Shown here: positions 8,248 through 18,900 of the stretch, piece after piece
Numbering within the stretch: the first letter of the stretch is position 1
Layout of the letters: each line of letters starts with the position of its first letter
Source: Spirochaetia bacterium
Lineage (GTDB): Bacteria; Spirochaetota; Spirochaetia; Treponematales; Breznakiellaceae
DNA length: 36,893 nucleotides
Assembly: GCA_025997755.1 (NCBI GenBank)
Contig: BNVA01000006.1
Coordinates: 1-36,893 of the forward strand
Direction of reading: 5' to 3'
Translations under genes and position numbers: made by a program
Notes under the pieces: generated by a model
What the model saw: the letters and a program-made list of their open reading frames with translations, nothing else
What the model was told of the DNA's origin: nothing
Database searches by the model: none

Positions 8248-11200
8248 AGATATTATAAGCGTACTTGATCCTAACAAGGAGCTTAACGATGAACAGCAGA
8301 AAGCAGTATGTGCGGAATTTAATACCGTAGTTACTGCGGGTGCAGGTTCCGGCAAAACAAAAGTTCTTGCAATGCGCTTTGCATATCTTGTAATGGAAAA
8401 GGGTTACAAGATTGATGAAATTCTTACAATGACATTTACAAATAAAGCCGTAAACGAAATGTACGACCGTATCTATAAAACATTGAATCAGCACAGAGAC
8501 AATAAAAATGCCTGCACCGCTTTGGAAAATTTTAATAAGGCAAATATAAAAACATTTGATTCACTCTGCGGGCAAATTGCGCGTATTGCGGCAAACCGTT
8601 TTGGCATACAATCTGATTTTACAGTTGATAATCAGGGAGTTGATGATCTGGCGCTTAAAGCCGCTATTCCATTTGTTTTTAGGCATAGAGAAAATTCGGC
8701 GCTGCAATTTTTAATAACGGAAAATAAACTTATTCATATAGCAAAAGATATTTTCGCATCTCCTGTGTTAAACGATTTTTCTTCAATAGTAAAACCCATT
8801 AACTATGAGTACTTTATGAATAATAAAAAAAAGAGCCTTGAAATGGGATGGGAAGATACAACTAAAAGAATTTACAAAAACATAACAAAAATTCAATCTA
8901 TGTTATCAAATGTAGAATTGTCAAAATCCTTTCAAAATATTGCAAACGCTTTTAGGAACAATGTTGATTTTTATGATTTTATACTTAGCTTTGATCAAAA
9001 AGAGAAAATAATAAAAATAATAAATGATCTGTCAAGTAAAACCTCGGAAAAAACTCCGGGTAACAGCAAAAATGAAGAACTTACAATAGTAAAAGAATTA
9101 TATGCAGAAATAAAAAAAAACTTACTGCCGGTTTTAAATTCCATAGCGGATATTGCCTTGCAGTGGGAGACAATAAAAGAAATATTTCCGCTTATGGAAG
9201 AATTTCAAAAAGAGTTTAACGAACAAAAAAGATTAGCAGGTATACTTACGTTTAACGATGTAAGCTCGCTGGCTTTGAAAGCGCTTACAAATTATTCCGA
9301 TATACGAAAATTGTTTAAAAATCAATTTAAAGCCATAATGTGCGATGAATTTCAGGATAATAACCGCCTGCAGAAAGATTTGTTGTTTTTGCTTGCCGAA
9401 AACCTTGAACGCGATGGAGTATCCGTGCCTAAAGCCGATGAACTTATTAAAAATAAACTTTTCTTTGTAGGAGATGAAAAACAATCTATATACAGGTTTC
9501 GCGGAGCAGATGTTTCCGTATTCAGAAAACTTTCTAAAGAACTTGCCGACAGTGACGGCGGCAATGCACACATAAACCTTGTCCGCAACTACCGGTCTTC
9601 CCCATCGTTGATAAAAACATTTAATTATATTTTTGGGGGAATTGATCCTGACGATGAAAGTAACGCGAAGACTTCCGTATTTCTTAAAGAAGACGATCCT
9701 AATCAACCCGAATATGAAGCGGTATATCACAAACTTTCTCCGCCTGAAAATGAAATTGATGATAATGAAAATGCTTTTACATTTTGTCCGCTGACAGTTG
9801 ATGATAATTACGACGAAAATGATATGTCAAAGTTTGATATAGAAGCGGCTTTTATCGCCAATAAAATATGTATGTTGGTTAAAGATGGAATTACCGTTAG
9901 GGAGAAAATTAACGGAACGCTGACACAACGTCCCTGTACTTTCAATGATTTTGCGGTTTTACAGAGGACTACAACACATCAGCATGAGCTTGAAAAGCAT
10001 TTTAAAATATTCGGGGTGCCGTATAACGCGGAAAATCCCACGGGGCTTTTTTATGACGCGCCGGTAAATGACTTACTAAATATATTACGTTTAATTCAAT
10101 ATCCTTCCGATGCCGCATCTTATGCAGCTTTTTTAAAGTCGCCGTTTGTTCGTTTAAGTGATGAAGGGCTTCTTATTTGTTCCGTGTATTTTAATGAAAC
10201 CAAAGAAAGCCGCGCCATACCTTTCCATGAAAACGTAAGTGAAGCGCTGCCGCCCGATCAAAAAGAAATATTTTTTAAAGCAAAAGAACTGTATGAAGCA
10301 ATAAAAGAAGATGCGGCTTTTTTAAGGATAAGCGAACTGCTTTCAAAATTGTGGTATGATTACGGGTATCGTTATGAAACCTTATGGGATGCCCAAGCTC
10401 AGATATACTCCGAATTATTTGATTATATTTTTGAGATAGCAAGAACTTGCGATGAACGCGGAAACACCCTTTCCGAATTTTTAGATTATGTTGATAATCT
10501 TGCAGCTAATGAATTAAAACACGACGATTTAGATATTCCGTTGGAACGTAAAGACGGCGTTCATATTATGTCAATTCATAAAAGCAAAGGACTTGAGTTT
10601 CCTGTCGTTTTTATTTATGGCTGCGGAAACAGAGGGCATGTTACAAAAAACGATGAACTTGTATTTTTCAATGAAGATTTTGGTCCATGTATAAATCTGC
10701 CGTCATCTCCTGAATTGGATGATGAGGTAAAAAATTATTTTTTTGAAAAATTCCGTGAAGATGAAAAATTAAAAGATGCTGCGGAGCTAAAGCGTTTGTT
10801 TTATGTAGCGGCAACCCGTGCGGAAAGCCGGCTCTATTTGAGTGCGATTATGCCAAATAGAAATGAAAGCGTACCTAATATTCTGCAATTATTTCTGTCG
10901 GTTTATGAACAATGTGAAAAAAACAATTTAATTTGTGTAGAAGCTATTCCGGTTATGACACGGCAAATGGTGAATGAACTTGCAAAGAAAGCTGTAAACA
11001 ATTTACAGTCAAAAAACCGTAATACCGGACAACTGGAAATGTCTAAACAGGCAGAAATTAATTATGACGGCTCGCTGGTAATCACAAATGAAAAATTTAA
11101 AACCTTTTACCTTACCGCCAGCAAATTGCAAATTGAAGACTTTGAAGAACAGGAAAATAAAAAAGACACAATAGACATTTTACTGGAAAAATCAGGCATA

Positions 11201-11710
11201 AGCCATGCGGAATTCGGAACGATAGTACATTCAATACTTGAATCCAAATTAAACAAGACAGAGCCGAATATTCCTATTACGATTATGTCAAAGATAGAGG
11301 ATGCACAATTAAAACAAATTTTAGCTGTTGCAGGCGATCTTGCCTCAGGCTTTATGGAAACCACAACAGGAAAATTGTTTGAAAAATCCGCGCACCATGA
11401 ATCGGAATATCCATTTTTAACATTACTAAAAGCAGACGAAAAAAACATTTATATTTCCGGACAAATAGACCTATTCTTTATTACCGGCGGAGTGCTTAAC
11501 ATTGTGGATTTTAAAACAGATAAAATTGAAAATCCCAGCCGCCATTATAATCAATTAAAAGTATACAAAAATGCGCTTAACGATATTTTCCCCGGACACA
11601 ATATACAAACATGGCTTTTCTATGCAAGAACAGGAAACATCTACCAGATCGACAAAGCACTGGAAACGGTTGAAATTGAATCTGTCATTTTAAACGCGCT
11701 TATATTATAA
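8225..11710 (+). CDS. addA: AddA helicase-nuclease
   Basis: A 1161-residue UvrD/RecB-type superfamily 1 helicase with a C-terminal nuclease domain. Helicase motifs are in order: Walker A AGAGSGKT (38-45), DEFQD, VGDEKQSIYRFRGAD, RNYRSS, SIHKSKGLEFPVVF and YVAATRAE. The nuclease domain has GTIVHSILE, then IDLFF and VDFKTD followed by YNQLKVYKNAL, the AddA arrangement. By family it unwinds DNA ends 3' to 5' and cuts one strand, working with AddB; its recombination hotspot (Chi-like) sequence is unknown here. The first ATG (8225) lacks a Shine-Dalgarno. ATG 8237, preceded by GAGAG, is a good alternative. Fifteen bases separate it from the restriction-modification gene. Confidence 0.92.
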   Translation: MREKMKNKDIISVLDPNKELNDEQQKAVCAEFNTVVTAGAGSGKTKVLAMRFAYLVMEKGYKIDEILTMTFTNKAVNEMYDRIYKTLNQHRDNKNACTALENFNKANIKTFDSLCGQIARIAANRFGIQSDFTVDNQGVDDLALKAAIPFVFRHRENSALQFLITENKLIHIAKDIFASPVLNDFSSIVKPINYEYFMNNKKKSLEMGWEDTTKRIYKNITKIQSMLSNVELSKSFQNIANAFRNNVDFYDFILSFDQKEKIIKIINDLSSKTSEKTPGNSKNEELTIVKELYAEIKKNLLPVLNSIADIALQWETIKEIFPLMEEFQKEFNEQKRLAGILTFNDVSSLALKALTNYSDIRKLFKNQFKAIMCDEFQDNNRLQKDLLFLLAENLERDGVSVPKADELIKNKLFFVGDEKQSIYRFRGADVSVFRKLSKELADSDGGNAHINLVRNYRSSPSLIKTFNYIFGGIDPDDESNAKTSVFLKEDDPNQPEYEAVYHKLSPPENEIDDNENAFTFCPLTVDDNYDENDMSKFDIEAAFIANKICMLVKDGITVREKINGTLTQRPCTFNDFAVLQRTTTHQHELEKHFKIFGVPYNAENPTGLFYDAPVNDLLNILRLIQYPSDAASYAAFLKSPFVRLSDEGLLICSVYFNETKESRAIPFHENVSEALPPDQKEIFFKAKELYEAIKEDAAFLRISELLSKLWYDYGYRYETLWDAQAQIYSELFDYIFEIARTCDERGNTLSEFLDYVDNLAANELKHDDLDIPLERKDGVHIMSIHKSKGLEFPVVFIYGCGNRGHVTKNDELVFFNEDFGPCINLPSSPELDDEVKNYFFEKFREDEKLKDAAELKRLFYVAATRAESRLYLSAIMPNRNESVPNILQLFLSVYEQCEKNNLICVEAIPVMTRQMVNELAKKAVNNLQSKNRNTGQLEMSKQAEINYDGSLVITNEKFKTFYLTASKLQIEDFEEQENKKDTIDILLEKSGISHAEFGTIVHSILESKLNKTEPNIPITIMSKIEDAQLKQILAVAGDLASGFMETTTGKLFEKSAHHESEYPFLTLLKADEKNIYISGQIDLFFITGGVLNIVDFKTDKIENPSRHYNQLKVYKNALNDIFPGHNIQTWLFYARTGNIYQIDKALETVEIESVILNALIL

Positions 11711-11725
11711 TTTAAAGGATAACAC

Positions 11726-14545
11726 ATGGCTGCCCTTTCATGGAACGAAATCAAAACCCGCGCCGCTTCTTTCGTGAACGAATGGAAAGAAAAAGCCCCT
11801 TTAGCGCGGGAAGAAGCAGATGCGCAAACCTTTGAAATTGATTTTTTCAACATTTTTGGGGTCTCCACCAAGCAAGTAGCAATTTTCGAGCATAAAGTGC
11901 CGTTAGACAATGGTGGTGGGACTGACCTTTTCGGCGGCATATTAGGAGGCGGCAAAAAAGGCTATATCGATCTCCTATGGCGGGGACATATTCTTATCGA
12001 GATGAAAAGTCCGGGGAAAGACTTAGCAAAAGCTTACGAGCAAGCCCGTGCCTATGCCAACGGATTACCCGCAAAAGACCTGCCCAAAGGAATTTTAATC
12101 TGCGATTTTATAAACTTTCATTATTATAATCTTGAAGAAGAAGCGGCGGCAGGCGGCAAGCTATACAAATTTACTATTACAGAATTGTTAAATTACATAG
12201 AACTATTCGGCAATCTTGCTGGGTACAAAGATGTTGTTTACAAAAAGTTTGACCCTGTGAATATCGAAGCCGCTGAACAGATGGGAAAGCTTCACGACCA
12301 CTTAAAAGAAATAGGTTATACCGGGTACCAGTTAGAAGTCTACTTAGTACGGCTTTTGTTTTGTTTATTTGCCGATGATACAGGAATATTTGAACACGAT
12401 CATTTTATAAAATATATCGTAGAGCGGACAAACCCTGACGGTAAAGACTTAGCCATGCATATTGATATGATTTTTAAAATTTTGAACAAGCCTAATGAAT
12501 CGCGTCTAAAAACACTTGACGAACAATTAAATAAATTCCCATTCATAAATGGCAGTTTATTTGACGAACAATTAGACACGGCGGACTTTGATTCTGAGAT
12601 GAGAGAAAAATTAATTGATTGCTGCCGGCTTGATTGGAGTAAAATATCACCCGCTATTTTTGGCGCTATGTTTCAAAGCGTAATGAACGATGAAGTGCGG
12701 CACGATATAGGCGCACATTACACCAGCGAAGATAACATATTAAAAGTTATACACCCTTTGTTTTTAGATGATCTTAAAGCAGAGTTTGAAAAAATAAAAA
12801 CTCTAAAAAGTGATCCGCGAATAGCACGTTTAGAAGAATTTCACAACAAACTGGCAAATCTCAAATTTCTTGATCCCGCCTGCGGGTGTGGTAACTTCCT
12901 TGTTATAAGTTATCGTGAATTACGTTTACTTGAAATCGAAGTAATCAAAGAATTATTACAAGGTGAAAAACTTTTGGATGTTGATCATTATATCAAGGTA
13001 AATGTTAATCAATTCTATGGTATTGAGATTGTCGAATTTCCTTCAAAAGTTGCACAAACAGCAATGTGGCTTATGGATCATCAAATGAATATGATGGTGC
13101 GTGAAACATTTGGCGAATATTATATCCGTATTCCATTAACCACATCCGCATCCATACACAATAAAAATGCATTGCCATTAGATTGGGAAACCGTTGTCGC
13201 TAAAAATGAATTGTCATATATTCTTGGCAACCCGCCATTTTTGGGCAAAAAAGAACAATCACGGCACCAAAAATGTGATCTTGAACGTATATTTAAGGAT
13301 ACAAAAAAGAATGGGATTCTTGATTATGTAGCGTGCTGGTATAAAAAAGCGGCAGAATATATAAAAGATACAAAAATTGAAGTTGCCTTCGTATCTACAA
13401 ATAGTATTTGTCAAGGCGAGCAAGTTTTAATATTGTGGGAAAGTTTGATAAACACTTATGGAATAGCAATCAATTTTGCTCACCAAACTTTTAAGTGGTG
13501 GAATGAAGCACGCGGAAAAGCTGCAGTTCATTGTGTTATAATTGGATTTAGCTGTTTTGAAAGACCCGAAAAAAAATTGTATTTTTACCCAGATGTAAAA
13601 GGTATTGCCGTCGAGAGTTCCGTTGATCAAATCAATGCTTATCTCGTTAATGCGCCTATGATTTTTGTTAAATCAAGAAAAAAAGCTATTTGTAAAGTTC
13701 CGGAACTTAATTATGGCAGTATGCCTATTGATAATGGTAATTTAATTTTGGAAAAAGGTATCGCATCATTAATAATTCGAGAAAACCCTGAAATGAAAAA
13801 TGTAATCAGGCGTTATTACGGCGGCGATGAATTTATTAACGATAAAAAAAGATATTGTTTTTGGTTTAAAGATGCTGATCTTAATCTTATAAAAAAATCA
13901 AGAGTAACAAAAGCCCTCGTTGAAAGAACAAAAAAATTCAGAGAGGCGAGTTCTCGAAAAGAAACAATAAAACTCAGTGAGACACCTTATTTGTTTGGAG
14001 AAATCCGTCAACCTGATAAAGATTATTTATTTATTCCAAAAGTATCGTCCGAGAATAGAAAATATATACCTATTGGATTTCTAACGAAAATCAATATTGC
14101 AAATGGCAGTGCGCTTATTTCTCCGCAAGCAGGTTTATATGAATTTGGTATATTAACTTCAAGAATTCATAACGCTTGGATGAGGGCAGTTGGCGGACGA
14201 TTAGAACTGAGATACCAATACTCTGCATCTCTTGTCTATAATAACTTCCCTTGGCCTACACCAACAGAAAAACAAAAAGAAGCCATAAAAACTGCGGCAC
14301 AAGCGGTTTTGACGGCACGAAAACTTTACCCAAAAGATAACCTTGCAACGCTATACGATCCGATAAAGATGCCGCCGGAATTGACCAAAGCCCACAACAA
14401 ACTCGACAAAGTTGTAGAAAAAGCCTACGGCAGAGAATTCGACGACGATGCCCAGCGCGTAGCCTACCTTTTTGAATTATATCAAATCAAATCCGGTGAA
14501 TTATTCGTAGATACCAAAAAGCGCGGCAAGGGCAGAAAGATATGA
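11726..14545 (+). CDS. Type IIL (MmeI-like) restriction-modification enzyme
   Basis: A 939-residue single-chain endonuclease and adenine methyltransferase. The N-terminal nuclease site is D82-x9-E92-M-K94, the same spacing as D-x9-ExK of MmeI. A helical spacer leads to HYTSEDNILKVIHPLFLDDL, then SAM motif I DPACGCGNF (from Asp383) and catalytic motif IV NPPF (502-505). The region after about 700 should hold the target-recognition domain. Enzymes of this class both cut and modify, using one strand's methylation for protection, so no partner gene is needed. Recognition sequence cannot be predicted by eye. All motifs are intact and the frame is open, so it appears functional. Shine-Dalgarno AAAGGAT; it follows addA by 15 bases. 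Its stop is 2 bases from the stop of the convergent ATPase gene. Confidence 0.9.
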   Translation: MAALSWNEIKTRAASFVNEWKEKAPLAREEADAQTFEIDFFNIFGVSTKQVAIFEHKVPLDNGGGTDLFGGILGGGKKGYIDLLWRGHILIEMKSPGKDLAKAYEQARAYANGLPAKDLPKGILICDFINFHYYNLEEEAAAGGKLYKFTITELLNYIELFGNLAGYKDVVYKKFDPVNIEAAEQMGKLHDHLKEIGYTGYQLEVYLVRLLFCLFADDTGIFEHDHFIKYIVERTNPDGKDLAMHIDMIFKILNKPNESRLKTLDEQLNKFPFINGSLFDEQLDTADFDSEMREKLIDCCRLDWSKISPAIFGAMFQSVMNDEVRHDIGAHYTSEDNILKVIHPLFLDDLKAEFEKIKTLKSDPRIARLEEFHNKLANLKFLDPACGCGNFLVISYRELRLLEIEVIKELLQGEKLLDVDHYIKVNVNQFYGIEIVEFPSKVAQTAMWLMDHQMNMMVRETFGEYYIRIPLTTSASIHNKNALPLDWETVVAKNELSYILGNPPFLGKKEQSRHQKCDLERIFKDTKKNGILDYVACWYKKAAEYIKDTKIEVAFVSTNSICQGEQVLILWESLINTYGIAINFAHQTFKWWNEARGKAAVHCVIIGFSCFERPEKKLYFYPDVKGIAVESSVDQINAYLVNAPMIFVKSRKKAICKVPELNYGSMPIDNGNLILEKGIASLIIRENPEMKNVIRRYYGGDEFINDKKRYCFWFKDADLNLIKKSRVTKALVERTKKFREASSRKETIKLSETPYLFGEIRQPDKDYLFIPKVSSENRKYIPIGFLTKINIANGSALISPQAGLYEFGILTSRIHNAWMRAVGGRLELRYQYSASLVYNNFPWPTPTEKQKEAIKTAAQAVLTARKLYPKDNLATLYDPIKMPPELTKAHNKLDKVVEKAYGREFDDDAQRVAYLFELYQIKSGELFVDTKKRGKGRKI

Positions 14546-14547
14546 AC

Positions 14548-15852
14548 TTACTCAAAAAAAGTTGGTAACAATAGAAAATCGTACAGCTTAATAAAGATTA
14601 TATCATCCGGGGAATCTTCCCAAATGGCTTCAGGATCGAAAAATATTAAATACCGCGCGGTATTCATTTCTTTTTTGTCCTGTCTTTCTGTGTAAAGATC
14701 ATTTAAACGGGATAAGGTTTCAAGTTTTTTGTCTATTACGGAAATGTCGTCATCAGTTTTTATGGTCTGTATAAAAAGCGTTTGATCTTTATGTACTGCA
14801 AAAAAATCAATAGTATCAGTCTCAATTTTTCCGGTATGAACGTTAAACGATCTGCGTTGAAGCTCATTAACAAGAATATTTGCGTAGACGCCGTTTTCGT
14901 TATCCGCATTTATAGGCATTACCGCGTTAAGAAGTGCGTGATCTTCTATGAAGTATGCTATATTTGTACGCAGTTGTTTGCCTGTTAAAAAATTATAGCG
15001 GTAAATTCTTTTTAATATAAAAGCATCTTCCAGCGCCCTTACATAGCTGTAAACCAAACTTAAATTCTTTTTGTAGCGGTGTTTTTCTAAGTACCTTCTT
15101 GCTCGTTGAACTGAATTTTCCTTTCCTATATTTTCAAAAAAATATTTTATTATACGCTCAAGCAAATCAATATTCCGGATATTAAAGCGCCTGACCACAT
15201 CACGAAAGAGTATTGAAGAATAAATATCATTTAAATGGACTTTTCTTAATTCGGCATTATCAACAACAGTTGCGGGAAAACCACCCGCGCAGATATAGTT
15301 TGTAAACTGGCTTTCTGCAGCATTCCTTATCGCTATTGCGCGGTTTAAAAGCCCGCAGCCTTTCTTCCAAGCGACACTAAAGTTATTTTTGTATTCCGTA
15401 AAAGAAAGAGTTTTTAAATTTATCTCTACGAATTTTTTTTCCGCCCGCATCCGTGCTTTTTTTGATAAAACTGCCGCGCTGGAAGACGCAATGTATATAT
15501 CAAGTTTTCGGCGTAAAAACAGAGAGTTTATTGCCCGTTCCCAGCCTGATATAGTTTGTATTTCGTCAACAAATAAATAGGATTTGCCGGACGGCTTCAT
15601 TTTTTCGCATACAAATTTTTCAATATCTTTAGCGGTTCGTATGCCCGAAAAAACAGAATTTTCCAGATTAAGCCGGATTATATGATCTTCGTCAATTCCG
15701 GCGGCTTTTAACTCGTCGATAAACTCCGCTAATAAATAAGACTTTCCGCAATGCCGTATGCCGGTAAGAACTTTTACAAGCTGTTCATCCTTGTGGCTTT
15801 TAATCATGTTTAGGTATGGCTGCCTACTGATCATACTAGGACAGATTATCAT
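14548..15852 (-). CDS. AAA_14/DUF4143 family ATPase
   Basis: 434 residues. Walker A is GIRHCGKS (31-38) and Walker B is LFVDEIQ (Asp96, Glu97), with WERAIN and a sensor-like IASSSAAVLS downstream. The second half (YICAGGFPATVVDN, then DIYSSILFRDVVRRFNIRN) is the DUF4143 pattern with its winged-helix and PD-(D/E)XK-like C-terminal fold. These proteins are widespread, often in accessory regions, and mostly without known function. Start at 15852 (MIIC) or about 15834 (MISRQ); neither has a clear Shine-Dalgarno. It lies convergent to the RM gene and divergent from the SpoIIE gene (58 bases), so it is its own transcription unit. A defence role is only suggested by the neighbour. Confidence 0.85.
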   Translation of the reverse strand: MIICPSMISRQPYLNMIKSHKDEQLVKVLTGIRHCGKSYLLAEFIDELKAAGIDEDHIIRLNLENSVFSGIRTAKDIEKFVCEKMKPSGKSYLFVDEIQTISGWERAINSLFLRRKLDIYIASSSAAVLSKKARMRAEKKFVEINLKTLSFTEYKNNFSVAWKKGCGLLNRAIAIRNAAESQFTNYICAGGFPATVVDNAELRKVHLNDIYSSILFRDVVRRFNIRNIDLLERIIKYFFENIGKENSVQRARRYLEKHRYKKNLSLVYSYVRALEDAFILKRIYRYNFLTGKQLRTNIAYFIEDHALLNAVMPINADNENGVYANILVNELQRRSFNVHTGKIETDTIDFFAVHKDQTLFIQTIKTDDDISVIDKKLETLSRLNDLYTERQDKKEMNTARYLIFFDPEAIWEDSPDDIIFIKLYDFLLLPTFFE

Positions 15853-15910
15853 ATAAGTAGGATTTAAACAATATGGTAGAAAATTTCCCTATAAAAGTAT
15901 ATAAAAAAGC

Positions 15911-18900
15911 ATGACCCTGATTCGGCGGCGTTTTTTTCTCTTTGCGGTTTTGATTTTGATTTTAAGCCCGTCGGTTTTTGGTATTGAGGATTTTTATTGG
16001 GAAAACCCTGAGCCTTTTTCTTCCGGGGCAGGCTCCTTCCCGCAGACTGCCGCTGGTGGAGATATAGCCGCCTGTGCATGGCAGGAAGCTATTCCTTCAA
16101 GCAGCACGGCAGGGCAAATATACATCTCCATAGCCATAAATGATTCTCAAAATGAAAATGGCTGGACTGCAAAGGAGCGTATCGCGGGTCCCTATCCATA
16201 CTCTATGCGTGAGCCGTCGATTTTTACGCTTAGCATAGATAGGCTAGGCAGAATTTTTATTTGTATAGCGGTTACGCCTTCGCAGACGGATATTCTGCTC
16301 TCTGAGGATCGAGGTAAAACATTCAGCCGCTATACCTTGAATCAAACTCAAGGGGGTCAGAATTCACTCACCAACGGACAGGCAACTACAGATACCACCG
16401 CTCTTGTCCCCAGAATATTTCATACTGCGGACGGATCATCGGTGCTGTTCGTAGTGCGGACAGTCGGACAGAATATGACCTTGTACTACGCTCATAGTTT
16501 GGATGGGCGTAACTGGTCGGGCTTTCAGCAATTTGTAAACAGTGCAGGATTATCGCTCAATTTTTTGCCTACTCATGCAAGTTTAAACGGTGTTGATTAT
16601 GTGGTTTTCCAGTCCTTTATACCCGGAACGATCAACAGACCAAGTTTTCAACTCTATATGAAGCAGAGCTATGACGGCGGCAGAACTTGGAGCAGTGAAA
16701 AAAGATTAAGTATATGGCAGGATACAATTTCCGACTCAACTGCCAATGCGGATGCGTTTAACAATGAGCGTCCGCATCTTTCTCTATACGGCAACGGCTT
16801 GTTTATGGTCTGGGAACGGCGTTACGGAGCGGGTGTGCAGGCTATTTACGGAGCTCAGTTGAACACTAACGGTGAGGCGATAAGAAAAATCGAAAGGATA
16901 AGCGCCGCAAATGCGAATTGCCAAGACCCCAAGGCTTTTTCATACAGGGGCGAGAATATGGTCGTCTGGTTCGACAACAGGCGCGGCGGTAAGGACGGCG
17001 CTTACATTGCTCAGTTTGACGGGACAACTTGGCAAAATATAGAATTGTCCAGGTATTCAGACACGGCGATTTTTACACGCGCCGCTATCGCGGAAGGGCA
17101 TATATATATTTTTTGGCAGGAAGCCGTGGACGGTAAAAACAGAATTTTTACCCTTTTGCCGGATACAACCGGTACCGTGCCTAGACTTGTGGCGGAAAAT
17201 TTTACGGATGGAAAGCGCACCAGCAATGTACGTGCGGAAATTGCTTGGAATGTGCCCTACGATTCATCCGGTATAGTGGGTTTTTCATGGAGTTGGAGCC
17301 GCGATCCTAATGCGGAGCCTGTAGATATTGTGGCCGCGGGAGTTAGAACGACATCGGCACGGGAATTTGCCGATGAGGATGGGGCGTGGTACTTCAGCCT
17401 TAAATCTATTGATAATGCGGGGAACTGGTCGGACACTGCCCGTCTTACTTTTATACGCGATATTACAGCGCCTAAACCTGTAAAAATCTTTCCGCCGGAA
17501 AATGACGATGGGGGCTTTGTTCTTTCAAACAGTTTTTCCGTCGGTTGGGAGCCGCCTAATGATGCAGATGTTGCGGGTTACTCGTGGAACTTGGACTATC
17601 TTGGAGCGTTAAACGCAACGCAGGATGCTGTTGAGCGTACCGTGTCGCTTTTGGACAACCGCAGCAACGCTATGCGCATAATGGGAAGCCAGCCAAAAGT
17701 TTCGTATAACAACGAAGATAACGGCATTTGGCGTTTTTCCGTTTCGCCCATTGACGATGTGGGAAATGTAGGCGAAGCGGCTTCTTTTATTCTGCGGTTA
17801 AATAAATATGTACCACATACATTTATAACATTATTGAACGGCAAACAGGACATTCAAGGCAACCTCGATCTTGAAATAATAGGACGCGGCTTTTCCGAGA
17901 ACGGCTTGGTTCAGCGTATTTTTTTCCGCCGTGACGGTGAAATTGAAAACATACGTATCCTTACACTTTCGGAAAATCAATTTGTTGTGCGCAGCGACAG
18001 AAATATTATGATAAGAGATGTTGAAAATCTTCCCGAAGGTAAATACTATATTACCGTAGAGCATCCGCTGCGCGGGCGTGCTGCCGGAAGTACCGCAATC
18101 AGCGTACTGCGTTCATTAACCGTAAAATTCGGAGACCACACGAATTTATGGCATGCGGAATGGCTTGTGAGGCTTTCACGCCGTTTTATTTTGGAACCTA
18201 CGGCTCTTATTTTAGGGCTGATTATGGTTTTTTGCATGATCCTTGCGCTGTTTACGCTGCGGGGCGTTGTTTTGACTTTTAGGGAAGGCCGTGCGATTCA
18301 GATTGAAACAATGGCTATTATTAATGGGGAGCTTATGCCGTCCGAAAAAAAACAACGAATAACGGTTTTACGCAAACACGGCATAGGAGTGCGCGTGAAA
18401 ATCGCGGGCTTTACGTTGGCATTGGTTTCTGTGGTTGTTTTGATGGTATCAATGCCGCTCTATATAATGATGAGTAACACACAGCGCGAAACCATGATGC
18501 AGAGTCTTTGGGATCGCTCTGTCGTTCTTTTGGAAGGAATCACGGCAAGCGCCCGCGTTTTTATGCCATCAAACAATGTTCTTGAGCTGGGTTATCTGCC
18601 TTCGCAGAGCGCCGCCGTTCCCGAAGCGCTTTATGTTACGATTACAGGATTTGGATCGGGTAATACAGTTACAAACGATTATGTGTGGGCAACCAATGAC
18701 ATAAACATACTTGACAAGATCAACACGCAGATTTTGGAAGCCGGTGTATCAAGGCTAAAGGATTCTTTAACAACGGAACTGCAATCAAGTTTTATTGATA
18801 TGAACATTAAAGCGAATCAAGTAATTGCAGAAATGGCGGAAAGCATCGCGGATTTGAACCGCGAAGGCAGCGCCTTGGCTCTATTAACGGATCAGCGCAG

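Noticed and set aside
11726..14545. Type I or classical type II methyltransferase with a missing partner
   Set aside because: The N-terminal D-x9-ExK nuclease site and full length show a complete single-chain type IIL enzyme.
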